Shown here: one piece after another, positions 34,257 to 46,443 of the stretch
Position numbering within the stretch: position 1 is the first letter of the stretch
How the letters are laid out: every line of letters begins with the position of its first letter
NCBI GenBank assembly: GCA_016169945.1
Contig: JADLSH010000277.1
Span: 1,116,001 to 1,180,000, forward strand
Length of the DNA: 64,000 nucleotides
Direction of reading: 5' to 3'
From: Trachythela sp. YZ-2020
Lineage: Eukaryota > Cnidaria > Anthozoa > Malacalcyonacea > Clavulariidae
Made by a program: the position numbers and the translations under genes
Notes under the pieces: model-generated
What the model saw: only the letters and a program-made list of their open reading frames with translations
Database searches by the model: none
Told to the model about the DNA's origin: nothing

Positions 34257-35408
34257 GCCTTGGCAGGCAGGCAGTCCATCTAGGAGAAGGAAAACTCTGA
34301 TTTCAAACCCCCAGACCCCACTTTCGGGTCAGGTTGTCCATGTCGGACTCATTGATGCAAATCAAAATTGTGTGTCCTAGGCATGCTGATGAGCTCTGAT
34401 ATGGAGCGAAACAGCCATACATTCAGCCATAGACATATTTTCTAGGGGGGGCACCCACCCCAGTACATTTTCCCAAATCTAAGCGAAATTGGCACCCCCA
34501 CCTCCCAGAAAATTAAATGCTAATTGACTTAAATGACAGTAGTGATGTAATATGATTTAAATATAAAGTGACAGATTTCGTTTGCACGCCCCCCCCCCCC
34601 CCAGAAAAATCTGAAAATCCATCTATGCATTTACCGACTCTTTTCCATCTGGAAGAAATGTGATTGATGAACTGATTTAATTAATTTTGTACGAAGAATA
34701 TGAAATATTATACAATTAATAATTAATATGTAAATAGAACAAGGTTATTTTGCTGATACATGTACCAAGAAGTTGATGGCCAATAAAATACAGTCGATGA
34801 CCAGGAATTTATTGAAGAATTTGTTTTAGGCTACAGCAAATCATGACCAGCAAAGTAACCTTTAGCAATAACTGCACACGGACTGTGACTTGTCTATGGT
34901 TAAACTGAGAGTAGAAATTACAATGTAGGGAGGCACAACCCAATAAGTTAATTGTTCCCATACTATTTTTAGTATTGAACTCCACTGGTAAATAACAAAA
35001 AACAAAACTGCCTGCTAGAACTTCTTTTTAATAACCACATGCAAGAATTTGTTAACATATTAAAAGGCTCTCCTCTTATTTATAATTCCATATCCAGCAA
35101 ATAATGGAAGTAAACCCTAACCATATAGCCTGTGAACAGTCTATACATAAATTTGTTACCTGTATTGACTGTGAATCGGCAAACAATAACTTGTTCTGAT
35201 CATGCGAGAATCAGGGGGAAATTGTGATAGGCTAAACAATAATTATATAGAATAATATGACACGATAGTCTGCATAGACTATAAATCCGAAATTATGCAC
35301 TAATAATATAAAGATGTGACAGAACAATCTTTTGTTTGTCGATTTGCAGTGTATACACAGGAAACAAAATTTCTGTGTACACTGTGCACAGGCTACTAAT
35401 TCCATAAT
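34257..35408. other. Non-coding middle of the TTAA element
   Basis: No gene seen. Two G/C runs (near 34446-34466 and 34588-34604) flank a segment in which GGGGGGCACCCACCCC and its relatives recur, possibly a degraded small insertion. Confidence 0.4.
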
Positions 35409-35679
35409 ACACGAATCGCGAAATTCGGACAAAAATCACAGTTAAGGAAAAACATGTAGCTGTGACTGGATGATTTAAAATATGCGTATTAAAGTATTCA
35501 AATGTTCAGTCATGCATTCGTGATTACATATCACAACAAGCATGACTGAACATTTGAATACTTTAATACGCATATTTTAAATCATCCAGTCACAGCTACA
35601 TGTTTTTCTTTAACTGCGATTTTTGCCCGACTCAGAACGCGTCATTTGGATGCGCAGCCGAATTTCGCGATTCGTGTAT
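35409..35679. mobile_element. Hairpin MITE nested in the TTAA element
   Basis: TACACGAATCGCGAAATTCGG at the left is the inverse of the right end at 35659-35679. The arms pair almost continuously for about 100 bp, including ATGTAGCTGTGACTGGATGA and its complement, around a loop of about 30 bp near 35518-35545. Confidence 0.88.
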
Positions 35680-35746
35680 GCAGGCAAGTTAAATTGTCTG
35701 CTTTTAGACAAAATAGAACATAAATAAAGAATCATATGCTTAATAT

Positions 35747-36858
35747 CTACAAGCGTGCAGGCCTATATCCGGTGTACACACCATTGGGTGAAGGGTAACG
35801 AGCACGTATGGCAACAACACAGCAGCTTGGAATAACCCTTCTGTTACCCCTTCCCAACCTTCCATGTTGCCATAGTACATATTTTCTATATGCTGCATGG
35901 CGAAAACTTTGATTATCTCTGACATTGTTCAGAACGAGAACATCCTCCCTGTATCTCATTGCAATCTCCAGAACATTGCCATCAGTAACTACTTGTCTAA
36001 ATACATTTGTTCTGGAAATGCATGGACGTCATACTGTTGCACAGCATTTGTTCTCATCCTGCGTTGGCATAACAATGCAGTGGCCACAATTGCACCACTC
36101 AAGGGTTTCGTTGTCGGGATCTGGGCTTGGTGGTTGTGGTTGATCCGTGCCTGCCAACTCACCATTCACCACATCAGCAAATGCTGCTGGCTGTCTTCTT
36201 AGAAGCTCTAAAGCAAATCTTCTGAGGGCGTCGATTTCCATTGCTTCTATTAGGTTCTAAAAAGATAATTAGCAAAGGGACTGTTCACACTGTTGCACTG
36301 GTAACACTAACATTATATCAATGAGTAAAATCAACTGCTGTTCATGGTTGGCTTGATTTTCAGCAGCATCTGGCTCTTCATTTAAACGCCTCCTTCCAGT
36401 TCCACGACCTCCTCTTTCACGACCTCCTCTTACACGACCTCCTCTTCCACGACCACCTCTTCCACGCCCTCTTCTTGTTTGACCTCTCGCTCTACCTCTT
36501 CCCCTAGCACGAATTCTAGCTCTTCCTCTGCCACGTCCTATCCTATCCTATCTTCTGTACTTTCTATCAACTCGATAATTGCAAATCTGCGATAATTGCA
36601 AATCATACATAATATTGTAGATAATATTATACACAAAATATTTGAATACTTACTGTGTCTTCACTGTCACTCTCTTGGGCTCTTCTGTTGTTCATGCAGC
36701 ATCCAAAATCGTCTCCATGGCACGTGCTAGAACAAAAGCTGTTTACGACAAGAACATGTAGTGATATTGTTGTCTACATTGAGCACTGTAGCAACACTTT
36801 CGATCACACTTGTTTCGAATTCGTCAAGCGAGAGGCCTTCTTCCAGTGCTTCTGCCAT
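35747..36858 (-). pseudogene. P2X7-type ballast-domain gene carried by the TTAA element
   Basis: The main exon (36256 down to 35747, after a TTTTTAG acceptor) encodes the cytoplasmic ballast domain known from the P2X7 receptor tail. It reads W-C-x-C-G-x-C, M-P-T, an E-x-x-C-C pair, then [27 protein letters not shown], and finally [11 protein letters not shown]. In P2X7 these cysteines bind zinc and the domain contacts guanine nucleotide. One in-frame TGA (36031-36029) sits directly after the C-C pair, with the frame intact on both sides. Upstream (about 36300-36535) a spliced segment encodes an Arg/Gly-rich stretch of RGRG and RGG units. A further ATG frame near 36858 may be the first exon. 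There is no P2X channel part. Stand-alone ballast proteins are common in cnidarian genomes. Confidence 0.82.
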
Positions 36859-38199
36859 GACTGCAACAACAACTCTGGCAACATGTTTCGAACGAGAGAT
36901 ACCACATGAAATATTTTCATGATTATACACATTTATAACACTTCCAAGTTATTAAATTCCAAAAGTAAACACAAATTATCATTCAATGATCGAACTCGCA
37001 CTTTCGGGATTTCGCCGCTCTGGCTGTTGCCTTTTGATCTAGCTGACCACACAAGGTTCAAAGCAGCATTTTTATCCACGATTTTTCAATTAAAAGTCGT
37101 ATAAAGATTTAAAAGTGTAGAAAAAATTCAGTGAAGTACAAATTGTGAAACATTGCACTCCTCTGATTGCACTCCTTACGTCGCAAATTATGTCGAATGT
37201 ACTGAATCGTGTTCCGAACACCTTCATGTTATATAGTCAATGTGGTTCAAAACAAAAACAAGAAATGTAAACACAGCCCGCGCATGCGCAGAATCGACTG
37301 TAACCTACCTTTAAACGGGTAAGTGTTTTTTTGCATACTTGCTTTTGCAGTTTTGCCGTCAATTGGCATGCACTATAGTTTGTGGTTTTGAAAATGCGTA
37401 GTAACATACATACTTTATATAGTTGGGCAATTGGTAATTTTATTGTTAAAAGTAAAAATATATCCTATCACTATTTTTCCAGTTTGTACCGAAAAGAAAA
37501 TATACAATGTTTAAAATACAGTGTTCGCTTGCGTGTTACCATGGTTACAGTAATCGATTTAGTACTTCATGTTCCAATAACTCTTGGATTGTTCGGGAGA
37601 ATAATTCAAATGGCGAGGGGTTACTGCATGAATGTATTTCTAGTATACTTTATATTTCTCTGATTTCAGTACAATTTCTTTCCTCCATAAACTGATAAAT
37701 CTACTGTTTTCTGGCCAAAAAGGACACTCGAAAACTTGTTTTAGCTCATTTTAACAAATTTTAAAATAAGTTTTCGCGTGCGCCTGCAATTTGTTCAGCA
37801 GCTCAGACAGAATTCCCACCTGTTGGGTCACGCAAATTTGTTATCTCGAAAGCCACTAATCACTATAAACCCAAACTCATGCTTGCTTCGGTCACTATTT
37901 CAAATAAGAGATGACTATCCTTTCGTAAATGTTTTGCTGCATGACACCAAGTTGAAAGTTATGTTTGATAATTTTTGCACTGAATATCGTACTTTGAGGC
38001 ATAGCATTCTTGTCCGCGCGAGTATTTTGCATTATGGACTGGGAACAAGTACGCTTAAATGCAGCAAAATCCTCTTATGCAAAAATAGAGTTAGCAAAAA
38101 AGATTTTCATATAGTATGTAGGCTGTGGCAATTCTTTTACAGAAATCGTCCAAATAGTTTGCTCTTTATGCATGTCTATCATGAGAATGAATACAAAAT

Positions 38200-41100
38200 T
38201 TTAGTTGTTAATTCTGTGTATATATAGCTTATAACCTATACTATAGGTATATACATGGGCAAAAACAAAACAAATCATATTCGTATAGGACAAAGAAATA
38301 GCATTACAAACGAGAGATTTCCCCTTGCTGATAGCCTGATATTTAAGATTTACAAATGAACTATGAAACGCTGACCCAGAGAGCTGCTTCATATTTTCTC
38401 TTCATACATGTCATTGCAGTGTAAAACATATTCAAAATTCCCCGCTTAATCCGTATTTGATTGATAGATGTATGACGAAAAAACCTTGAAGGCCATGTTA
38501 CACTGGACAATTTCTGCTGCAACTAGTTGCAACGCAATTTCTGCAAAGACTCCCTATTATGGAGAGATGTACGCACAGAAAAACAGTGAACATGGCCCGC
38601 GTTTCATTCCACCGATATTATCATTTTCATTGATGCATTCTGGGCATGTTTAGCAAGAAAAATATCAGCAAAGTAACACGAGATTGGTGCCGTCTGCGAA
38701 TATGCAATTTCTCTGCGAATATACCTTTTAGACCTACCTAACATCTCTCTGTGTCTGAAATTGCGTACGGCAAGTTGCAGCAAAAATTGTCTGGTGTAAC
38801 ATGGCCTTTACACCTTCTTTTAATTAATTGAAGTGTGAATTGAATGTGAATATCAAAACACAAGAAAAGAGCAATTCTCTCGATAACAGAAATAACCATG
38901 AAATATCACACGATTAAGGTATTCGTCACTATTAACACAAGTAATCAGTATATAAACTGCGTTCAAAGTTCCTCCATAACTTGGAGCGATCGGTGCAAGT
39001 TCATGCAATATTCGGTGCAATATTCAACTACAATAAACGTGGCTACTAGTGAACTACATATTTGCAATTATATTTTTTGGGGGGAATACATATATTTTTA
39101 TGGGGGGAATACATTAATTTCTGAAGCATGTTTAAACTTAACAGCACTGGTGTAAACACGCTAACAAAGTGAAAGTTTGAAAATTGAACTGTTTCTTGTC
39201 AATTATATGTACGGGGGAAAATGCTACCTGTCTTAATCATTTCTTTCATTTGATGATATACGATCCATTTTCTCATGAACATTATGTTTCTTGCAGCTAT
39301 ACTAAACAAAACGCCGTTACAATACTATGGCGAGAGTCAAGTGTAAACGATTGAGGAACCAGACTGCTAGTGTAATGTTACAAACAAGAAATTTCCCCTT
39401 GCTGACCTTTAAAGTTTTCAAATTAATTATGAAACGCTGACCCAGAGCTGCTTCATACATGCCATTCCAGTATAAAATATATTCGAGGAAATTCCCATGA
39501 ATTCCTCGCTGAATCCGTATTTGATTGATAGATGTATGAGGAGAAAGATTTACCACTCTATTTTATTAATTAAATGTGAATATCAAAACACATGCATGAA
39601 AAGAGCAATGCTTTCGATAACACAAATCACGATGTACAATAGAGTAAAAGTTGGAAAATTGAACTGTTTCTTACCATTAAAACTCCACTCTTTCTCTGAG
39701 CAATGAAACTTTATCGAGGCTCGGAGCTGGTAAATAGTAGAAGACAACCTTGCCAAGTCAACTGCTAACAAAACTGCTTTGTACCGAAATGCGTGGCTTG
39801 ATATAAATACAAGAAGTGGACAGGAAGTATATAAATGAGCTATATCTGAGCAATGCGCATATATATAGATAAGGTCTATTGAAAAGGGAAATTCCGAGGA
39901 ATTCCCCTTCTTAGAAAAACCCCTGTCTTAATAATTGTTTCCACTTGATGATGAATTTTCTTCATTTCATTATGTGGGCTCGATCCCTTTTAAAAAATAA
40001 GATTATAATTTTTGCAGCTATACCAAACAAAACGCCTTTTGAGAATACTAGTTGATAAACAATAGAGGACTTTGCGCAATGTTTCATACAACAGAAAATT
40101 ACCCTTGCTGACCTTCAAGATTTACCAAACAAAATGCAGACGCAGCGAGTTCGTTTTATGGAGGCTTTTGGGGTATTATGAATGTTGTTAATTTTGTGTA
40201 CGGGGAAAAATGCTAGCTGTCTAAATTTTCTTTCATTTGATGATATACGATCCATTTTCTCATGAACATTATGTTTCTTGCAGCTATGCCAAACAAAACG
40301 CCCTTACAATACTATAGTGAGAGTCAAGTGTAAGCGATTGAGGAGCCAGACTGCTAACAGTGTCATGTTACACACAAGAAATTTCCCTTGCTGACCTTTA
40401 AGGTTTACAAATTAACTATGACAGGCTAACCCAGACCTGCTTCATACATGCCATTGCAGTATAAAACATATTCGAGGAAATTCCCATGAATTCCATGCTG
40501 AATCCGTATTTGATTGATAGATGTATGAGGAGAAAGATTTACAACTCTATTCTATTAATTAAATGTGAATATCAAAACACATGCATGAAAAGAGCAATGC
40601 TTTCGATAACACAAATCACGATGTACAATAGAGTAAAAGTTGGAAAATTGAACTGTTTCTTACCATTAAAACTCCACTCTTTTTCTGAGCAATGAAACTT
40701 TATCGAGGCCAAGTCAACTGCTAACAAAACTGCTTTGTACCGAAATGCGTTGCTTGATATAAATACAAGAAGTGGACAGGAAGTATAAATGAGCTATATC
40801 TGAGAAATGCGCATATATAGATAAGGTCTATTGAAAAGGGAAATTCCGAGGAATTCCCCTTCTTAGAAAAACCCCTGTCTTAATAATTGTTTCCACTTGA
40901 TGATGAATTTTCTTCATTTCATTTTGTGGGCTCGATCCCTTTTAAAAAATAAGATTATAATTTTTGCAGCTATACCAAACAAAACGCCTTTTGAGAATAC
41001 TAGTTGATAAACAATAGAGGACTTTGCGCAATGTTTCATACAACAGAAAATTACCCTTGCTGACCTTCAAGATTTACCAAACAAAATGCAGACGCAGTGA

Positions 41101-44100
41101 GTTCGTTTTATGGAGGCTTTTGGGGTATTATGAATGTTGTTAATTTTGTGTACGGGGAAAAATGCTAGCTGTCTAAATTTTCTTTCATTTGATGATATAC
41201 GATCCATTTTCTCATGAACATTATGTTTCTTGCAGCTATGCCAAACAAAACGCCCTTACAATACTATAGTGAGAGTCAAGTGTAAGCGATTGAGGAGCCT
41301 GCAGACTGCTAACAGTGTCATGTTACACACAAGAAATTTCCCTTGCTGACCTTTAAGGTTTACAAATTAACTATGACAGGCTAACCCAGAGCTGCTTCAT
41401 ACATGCCATTGCAGTATAAAACATATTCGCGGAAATTGCCATAAATTCCAGGCTGAATCCGTATTTGATTGATAGATGTATGAGGAGAAAGATTTACAAC
41501 TCTATTCTATTAATTAAATGTGAATATCAAAACACATGCATGAAAAGAGCAATGCTTTCGATAACACAAATCACGATGTACAATAGAGTAAAAGTTGGAA
41601 AATTGAACTGTTTCTTACCATTAAAACTCCACTCTTTTTCTGAGCAATGAAACTTTATCGAGGCCAAGTCAACTGCTAACAAAACTGCTTTGTACCGAAA
41701 TGCGTTGCTTGATATAAATACAAGAAGTGGACAGGAAGTATAAATGAGCTATATCTGAGAAATGCGCATATATAGATAAGGTCTATTGAAAAGGGAAATT
41801 CCGAGGAATTCCCCTTCTTAGAAAAACCCCTGTCTTAATAATTGTTTCCACTTGATGATGAATTTTCTTCATTTCATTTTGTGGGCTCGATCCCTTTTAA
41901 AAAATAAGATTATAATTTTTGCAGCTATACCAAACAAAACGCCTTTTGAGAATACTAGTTGATAAACAATAGAGGACTTTGCGCAATGTTTCATACAACA
42001 GAAAATTACCCTTGCTGACCTTCAAGATTTACCAAACAAAATGCAGACGCAGTGAGTTCGTTTTATGGAGGCTTTTGGGGTATTATGAATGTTGTTAATT
42101 TTGTGTACGGGGAAAAATGCTAGCTGTCTAAATTTTCTTTCATTTGATGATATACGATCCATTTTCTCATGAACATTATGTTTCTTGCAGCTATGCCAAA
42201 CAAAACGCCCTTACAATACTATAGTGAGAGTCAAGTGTAAGCGATTGAGGAGCCAGACTGCTAACAGTGTCATGTTACACACAAGAAATTTCCCTTGCTG
42301 ACCTTTAAGGTTTACAAATTAACTATGACAGGCTAACCCAGAGCTGCTTCATACATGCCATTGCAGTATAAAACATATTCGCGGAAATTGCCATAAATTC
42401 CAGGCTGAATCCGTATTTGATTGATAGATGTATGAGAAGAAAGATTTACAACTCTATTTTATTAATTAAATGTGAATATCAAAACACATGCATGAAAAGA
42501 GCAATGCTTTCGATAACACAAATCACGATGTACAATAGAGTAAAAGTTGGAAAATTGAACTGTTTCTTACCATTAAAACTCCACTCTTTCTCTGAGCAAT
42601 GAAACTTTATCGAGGCTCGGAGCTGGTAAATAGTAGAAGACAACCTTGCCAAGTCAACTGCTAACAAAACTGCTTTGTACCGAAATGCGTGGCTTGATAT
42701 AAATACAAGAAGTGGACAGGAAGTATATAAATGAGCTATATCTGAGCAATGCGCATATATATAGATAAGGTCTATTGAAAAGGAAAATTCCGAGGAATTC
42801 CCCTTCTTAGAAAAACCCCTGTCTTAATAATTGTTTCCACTTGATGATGAATTTTCTTCATTTCATTATGTGGGCTCGATCCCTTTTAAAAAATAAGATT
42901 ATAATTTTTGCAGCTATACCAAACAAAACGCCTTTTGAGAATACTAGTTGATAAACAATAGAGGACTTTGCGCAATGTTTCATACAACAGAAAATTACCC
43001 TTGCTGACCTTCAAGATTTACCAAACAAAATGCAGACGCAGCGAGTTCGTTTTATGGAGGCTTTTGGGGTATTATGAATGTTGTTAATTTTGTGTACGGG
43101 GAAAAATGCTAGCTGTCTAAATTTTCTTTCATTTGATGATATACGATCCATTTTCTCATGAACATTATGTTTCTTGCAGCTATGCCAAACAAAACGCCCT
43201 TACAATACTATAGTGAGAGTCAAGTGTAAGCGACTGAGGAGCCAGACTGCTAACAGTGTCATGTTACACACAAGAAATTTCCCTTGCTGACCTTTAAGGT
43301 TTACAAATTAACTATGACAGGCTGACCCAGAGCTGCTTCATACATGCCATTGCAGTATAAAACATATTCGCGGAAATTCCCATAAATTCCAGGCTGAATC
43401 CGTATTTGATTGATAGATGTATGAGGAGAAAGATTTACAACTCTATTTTATTAATTAAATGTGAATATCAAAACACATGCATGAAAAGAGCAATGCTTTC
43501 GATAACACAAATCACGATGTACAATAGAGTAAAAGTTGGAAAATTGAACTGTTTCTTACCATTAAAACTCCACTCTTTTTCTGAGCAATGAAACTTTATC
43601 GAGGCCAAGTCAACTGCTAACAAAACTGCTTTGTACCGAAATGCGTTGCTTGATATAAATACAAGAAGTGGACAGTAAGTATAAATGAGCTATATCTGAG
43701 AAATGCGCATATATAGATAAGGTCTATTGAAAAGGGAAATTCCGAGGAATTCCCCTTCTTAGAAAAACCCCTGTCTTAATAATTGTTTCCACTTGATGAT
43801 GAATTTTCTTCATTTCATTATGTGGGCTCGATCCCTTTTAAAAAATAAGATTATAATTTTTGCAGCTATACCAAACAAAACGCCTTTTGAGAATACTAGT
43901 TGATAAACAATAGAGGACTTTGCGCAATGTTTCATACAACAGAAAATTACCCTTGCTGACCTTCAAGATTTACCAAACAAAATGCAGACGCAGCGAGTTC
44001 GTTTTATGGAGGCTTTTGGGGTATTATGAATGTTGTTAATTTTGTGTACGGGGAAAAATGCTAGCTGTCTAAATTTTCTTTCATTTGATGATATACGATC

Positions 44101-44925
44101 CATTTTCTCATGAACATTATGTTTCTTGCAGCTATGCCAAACAAAACGCCCTTACAAAACTATAGTGAGAGTCAAGTGTAAGCGATTGAGGAGCCAGACT
44201 GCTAACAGTGTCATGTTACACACAAGAAATTTCCCTTGCTGACCTTTAAGGTTTACAAATTAACTATGACAGGCTGACCCAGAGCTGCTTCATACATGCC
44301 ATTGCCGTATAAAACATATTCGCGGAAATTCCCATAAATTCCAGGCTGAATCCGTATTTGATTGATAGATGTATGAGAAGAAAGATTAGTACACCCTATA
44401 TATTCTATTAATTAAATGTGAATATCAAAACACATGCATCAAAAGAGCAATGCTTTCAATAACACCAGTCACGATGTAGCTATAATAGAGTAAAAGTTGG
44501 AAAATTGAACTGTTTCTTACCATTAAAAGTCTCTCTGGGCAATGAAACTTTATCGAGGCTCGGAGCTGGTACACGGTATAGAAGACAACCTTGCCAAGTC
44601 AACTCAGAGTCGGACTCAACTGCTAACAAAACTGCTTGGTACCGATATGTGTGGCTTGATATAAACACAAGAAGTGGACAGGAAGTATAAATGAGCTATA
44701 TCTGAGAAATGCGCATATATAAGGTTCTATTGAAAACGGAAATTCCGAGGAATTCCCCTTCACAGAAAAACCCCTGTCTTAATAATTGTTTCCACTTGAT
44801 GATAACAATAACATTATAGTTCTTGCAGATATACCAAACATAACGCCCTCTGAGGAATAATTTATAAAGAATGAAGGACTTTGTGCAATGGTGCAATGTC
44901 TAATTCAACAGGAGATTACCCTTGG
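38200..44925. repeat. Satellite-like tandem array, units of about 0.95-0.99 kb
   Basis: About six units are aligned head to tail, with equivalent points at 39706, 40695, 41650, 42602, 43591 and about 44545. Spacing is 989, 955, 952 and 989 bp. The length difference is a 34-36 bp segment (CGGAGCTGGTAAATAGTAGA and following) present after the points at 39706, 42602 and 44545 and absent from the others. The middle units are nearly identical, the two outer ones diverged, and a decayed unit lies at 38200-39190. Each unit consists of two related halves, both with a TTGCAGCTAT(A/G)CCAAACAAAACGCC core. A 61-codon frame recurs in each unit only because the DNA is conserved. Confidence 0.93.
38488..38812. 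mobile_element. MITE with GGCCATGTTACAC ends inside the first satellite unit
   Basis: AAGGCCATGTTACACTGGAC at the left is answered by GTGTAACATGGCCTT at the right. The inverted pairing extends about 36 bp with a few mismatches (CAATTTCTGCTGCAACT and its counterpart). It splits the diverged first unit of the tandem array. No clean target duplication is visible. Confidence 0.8.
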
Positions 44926-45267
44926 CCTTGGAACAAGCCTAGCTTGTCATTGGCTACTGTTAATTATGGGAATCAACATAATCTGCAGATTAGTGAATAA
45001 TACGCTAACAGTTTATACAGTAATGTGTAGGTTGCGTCAAAAATGCGTGAGCATTTTAATACGAAAATTTGTGGAGCTAGTGACCATAGGCCTAGAACAA
45101 ATCGATGAAATTTGGTTAGGTTTGGATGAAAATTGGTTGAGAAATTTACAAAAGTTTGTTCTGCTTTCCCCGAACAGAACTGCGCATAATTAGTGTATGT
45201 ATAATTTATGCATAATTACTTGACCTACTTTGCTGGCGGAAATACGTATAGTCTCTGACTGTCTTAA
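44926..45267. other. Non-coding stretch after the array
   Basis: A 101-codon frame (44888-45193) begins in the array's last unit. It has hydrophobic segments but no recognisable family, so I do not call it a gene. Confidence 0.35.
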
Positions 45268-45769
45268 AGGGACATGGCAATAAAAATTTAGTTTGTCTCA
45301 ATTGAAAAAACTTTTAAAATTATACATAAATCTCCCTTACCGATAAATCTGTCTTAGTTCTTGAGATATATTTTGACAGAAATAATCATAAATCAGCAAG
45401 CTGTCCGCCATTTTGGATTTTTGTGGATATGCCTGTTAACGTCACAAGCAGGGTCACGCAAGATCTTACCCAGAAAGCCAATGATCATTATGAGCCTAAA
45501 ATTATACTTCGGTCACCATTTCAAATAACAAATTAACTGACAACTTTTTAAACATCTATTAATTGTCATTTGGTCACCTTGGAGTAGTTTCATATGGCTA
45601 ACTCTGCTTGTGACGTCACTAAAACCACCGTTAAGGAGATCAAAAAATAATCCAAGATGGCGGACAGCTCATTGTTTTACGTCCAAATATCTCACGGGAG
45701 ATTTAGAAATATAATTTTACAAGTTCTCTCATATGAGATAAACTAATTTTTTATTGGCATATCCCTCTA
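45268..45769. mobile_element. MITE of about 500 bp with AGGGACATGGCAATAAA ends
   Basis: AGGGACATGGCAATAAAAAT at the left matches the inverted right end (TTTTTATTGGCATATCCCT). The inner arms also pair, including AGCTGTCCGCCATTTTGG and CAAGATGGCGGACAGCT. The left half resembles 31905-32045 next to element Z. Confidence 0.8.
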
Positions 45770-45828
45770 AACGCCCTCTAGTCTCCTAATGAGCCTATCT
45801 CGTCCTTGTAGCATGGTATTAACGTACC

Positions 45829-46332
45829 GCTTTAAGCAAAAGCCAACTTCACAGTTTGGATGTACCAACCAGTACAAACCCATGCATATTTGAGGATATG
45901 TTAATTTTTAGGTTGTTTTCAAATAGCCAATATAGTACTTATTGTTAGACGAACGAAAACTTACTGCTCAAATATTAGTACTAAGATAATTAGGCATTGT
46001 TTAGACAATCTCAGTGAAATATAAATTATAACGCACAATTAGGTTCAGCGTGTTTCAGACAATCTTGGACATAACCCTTGATACCATTACTCGCAATATT
46101 GCAAAGTACACGGACAAAACAAACTTCGTGACCCCTCTTTCTCAGTTCAATGTTGTGAACAAGCCCCAAAAGACTTTAGACAATTTACCATTACCCAAAT
46201 TCAACATTGAGTTGGGGGAGTGGGGCTTAAGAAGGCCACATGATTTTACGGGGAATTTATTATAACTCATAAGGGGTATGCGAATTTTGCATAAAGGCAC
46301 AGGTAGTCTCAACTAGTTATGTCCAAGATTGT
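45829..46332. repeat. Second copy of the 21.5-22.8 kb block, with MITE at its end
   Basis: ACCGCTTTAAGCAAAAGCCA at 45829 begins a block collinear with 21521-22776 but without the pentamer array. Its last part, 46059-46332, is the MITE with ACAATCTTGGACATAAC ends. The 71-codon frame at 46050-46265 lies inside this MITE and is not a gene. Confidence 0.8.
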
Positions 46333-46443
46333 AGGTCCGAAATATATAGGTTTCAAATTTAATTTCTTGCACTTTGTTACAGACAATCTACAGAACAAAA
46401 CAACAACGCACGAATCATCATCGACCGTTGTACCGTGTCCAAA

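Larger units (their letters stand above)
33174..37310. mobile_element. 4.1-kb element with 33-bp perfect TIRs at a TTAA site
   Basis: The first 33 bases (AGGTAGGTTACAGTCGATTC... to GCGCATGCGCGG) are repeated exactly, inverted, at 37278-37310. TTAA flanks both ends (33170-33173 and 37311-37314). The related sequence near 58980-59000 (TTAA at 58986 followed by ACGGGTAAGTG) is the same site without the insert. TTAA duplication is the hallmark of piggyBac-type elements, although a 3-bp TTA/TAA site as in PIF/Harbinger cannot be ruled out. Inside are two converging broken genes, one at each end, and a nested hairpin. No intact transposase is visible, so this is probably a deletion derivative. Confidence 0.85.
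32040..37830. mobile_element. Dispersed fold-back element Z, interrupted by a TTAA element
   Basis: The left end (CAACAGGCGGGAATTTTGTC near 32046) and right end (GACAGAATTCCCACCTGTTG near 37807) are inverted copies, and both match the ends of copy X at 6.3-7.3 kb. The interior at 32730-33170 and 37315-37650 also matches 58617-59460 in order, across the inserted element. Without the insert the copy would be about 1.65 kb. The stretch 31800-32040 before it starts AAAGGGATTTGGCAA, resembling the end of the MITE at 45.3 kb. Confidence 0.75.

Noticed and set aside
40486..40695. Recurrent 61-69 codon frame in each satellite unit (39497, 40486, 41465, 42417, 43406)
   Set aside because: The DNA of the whole unit is equally conserved, so the frame needs no protein-level explanation; no domain, and the sixth unit breaks it.
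39180..44925. CRISPR-like or gene-cluster interpretation of the tandem array
   Set aside because: Units are about 1 kb without short repeat-spacer structure, and the genome is eukaryotic.
44888..45193. 101-codon frame with hydrophobic stretches
   Set aside because: No family resemblance; it starts inside the decayed last satellite unit, and no splice or promoter context supports it.
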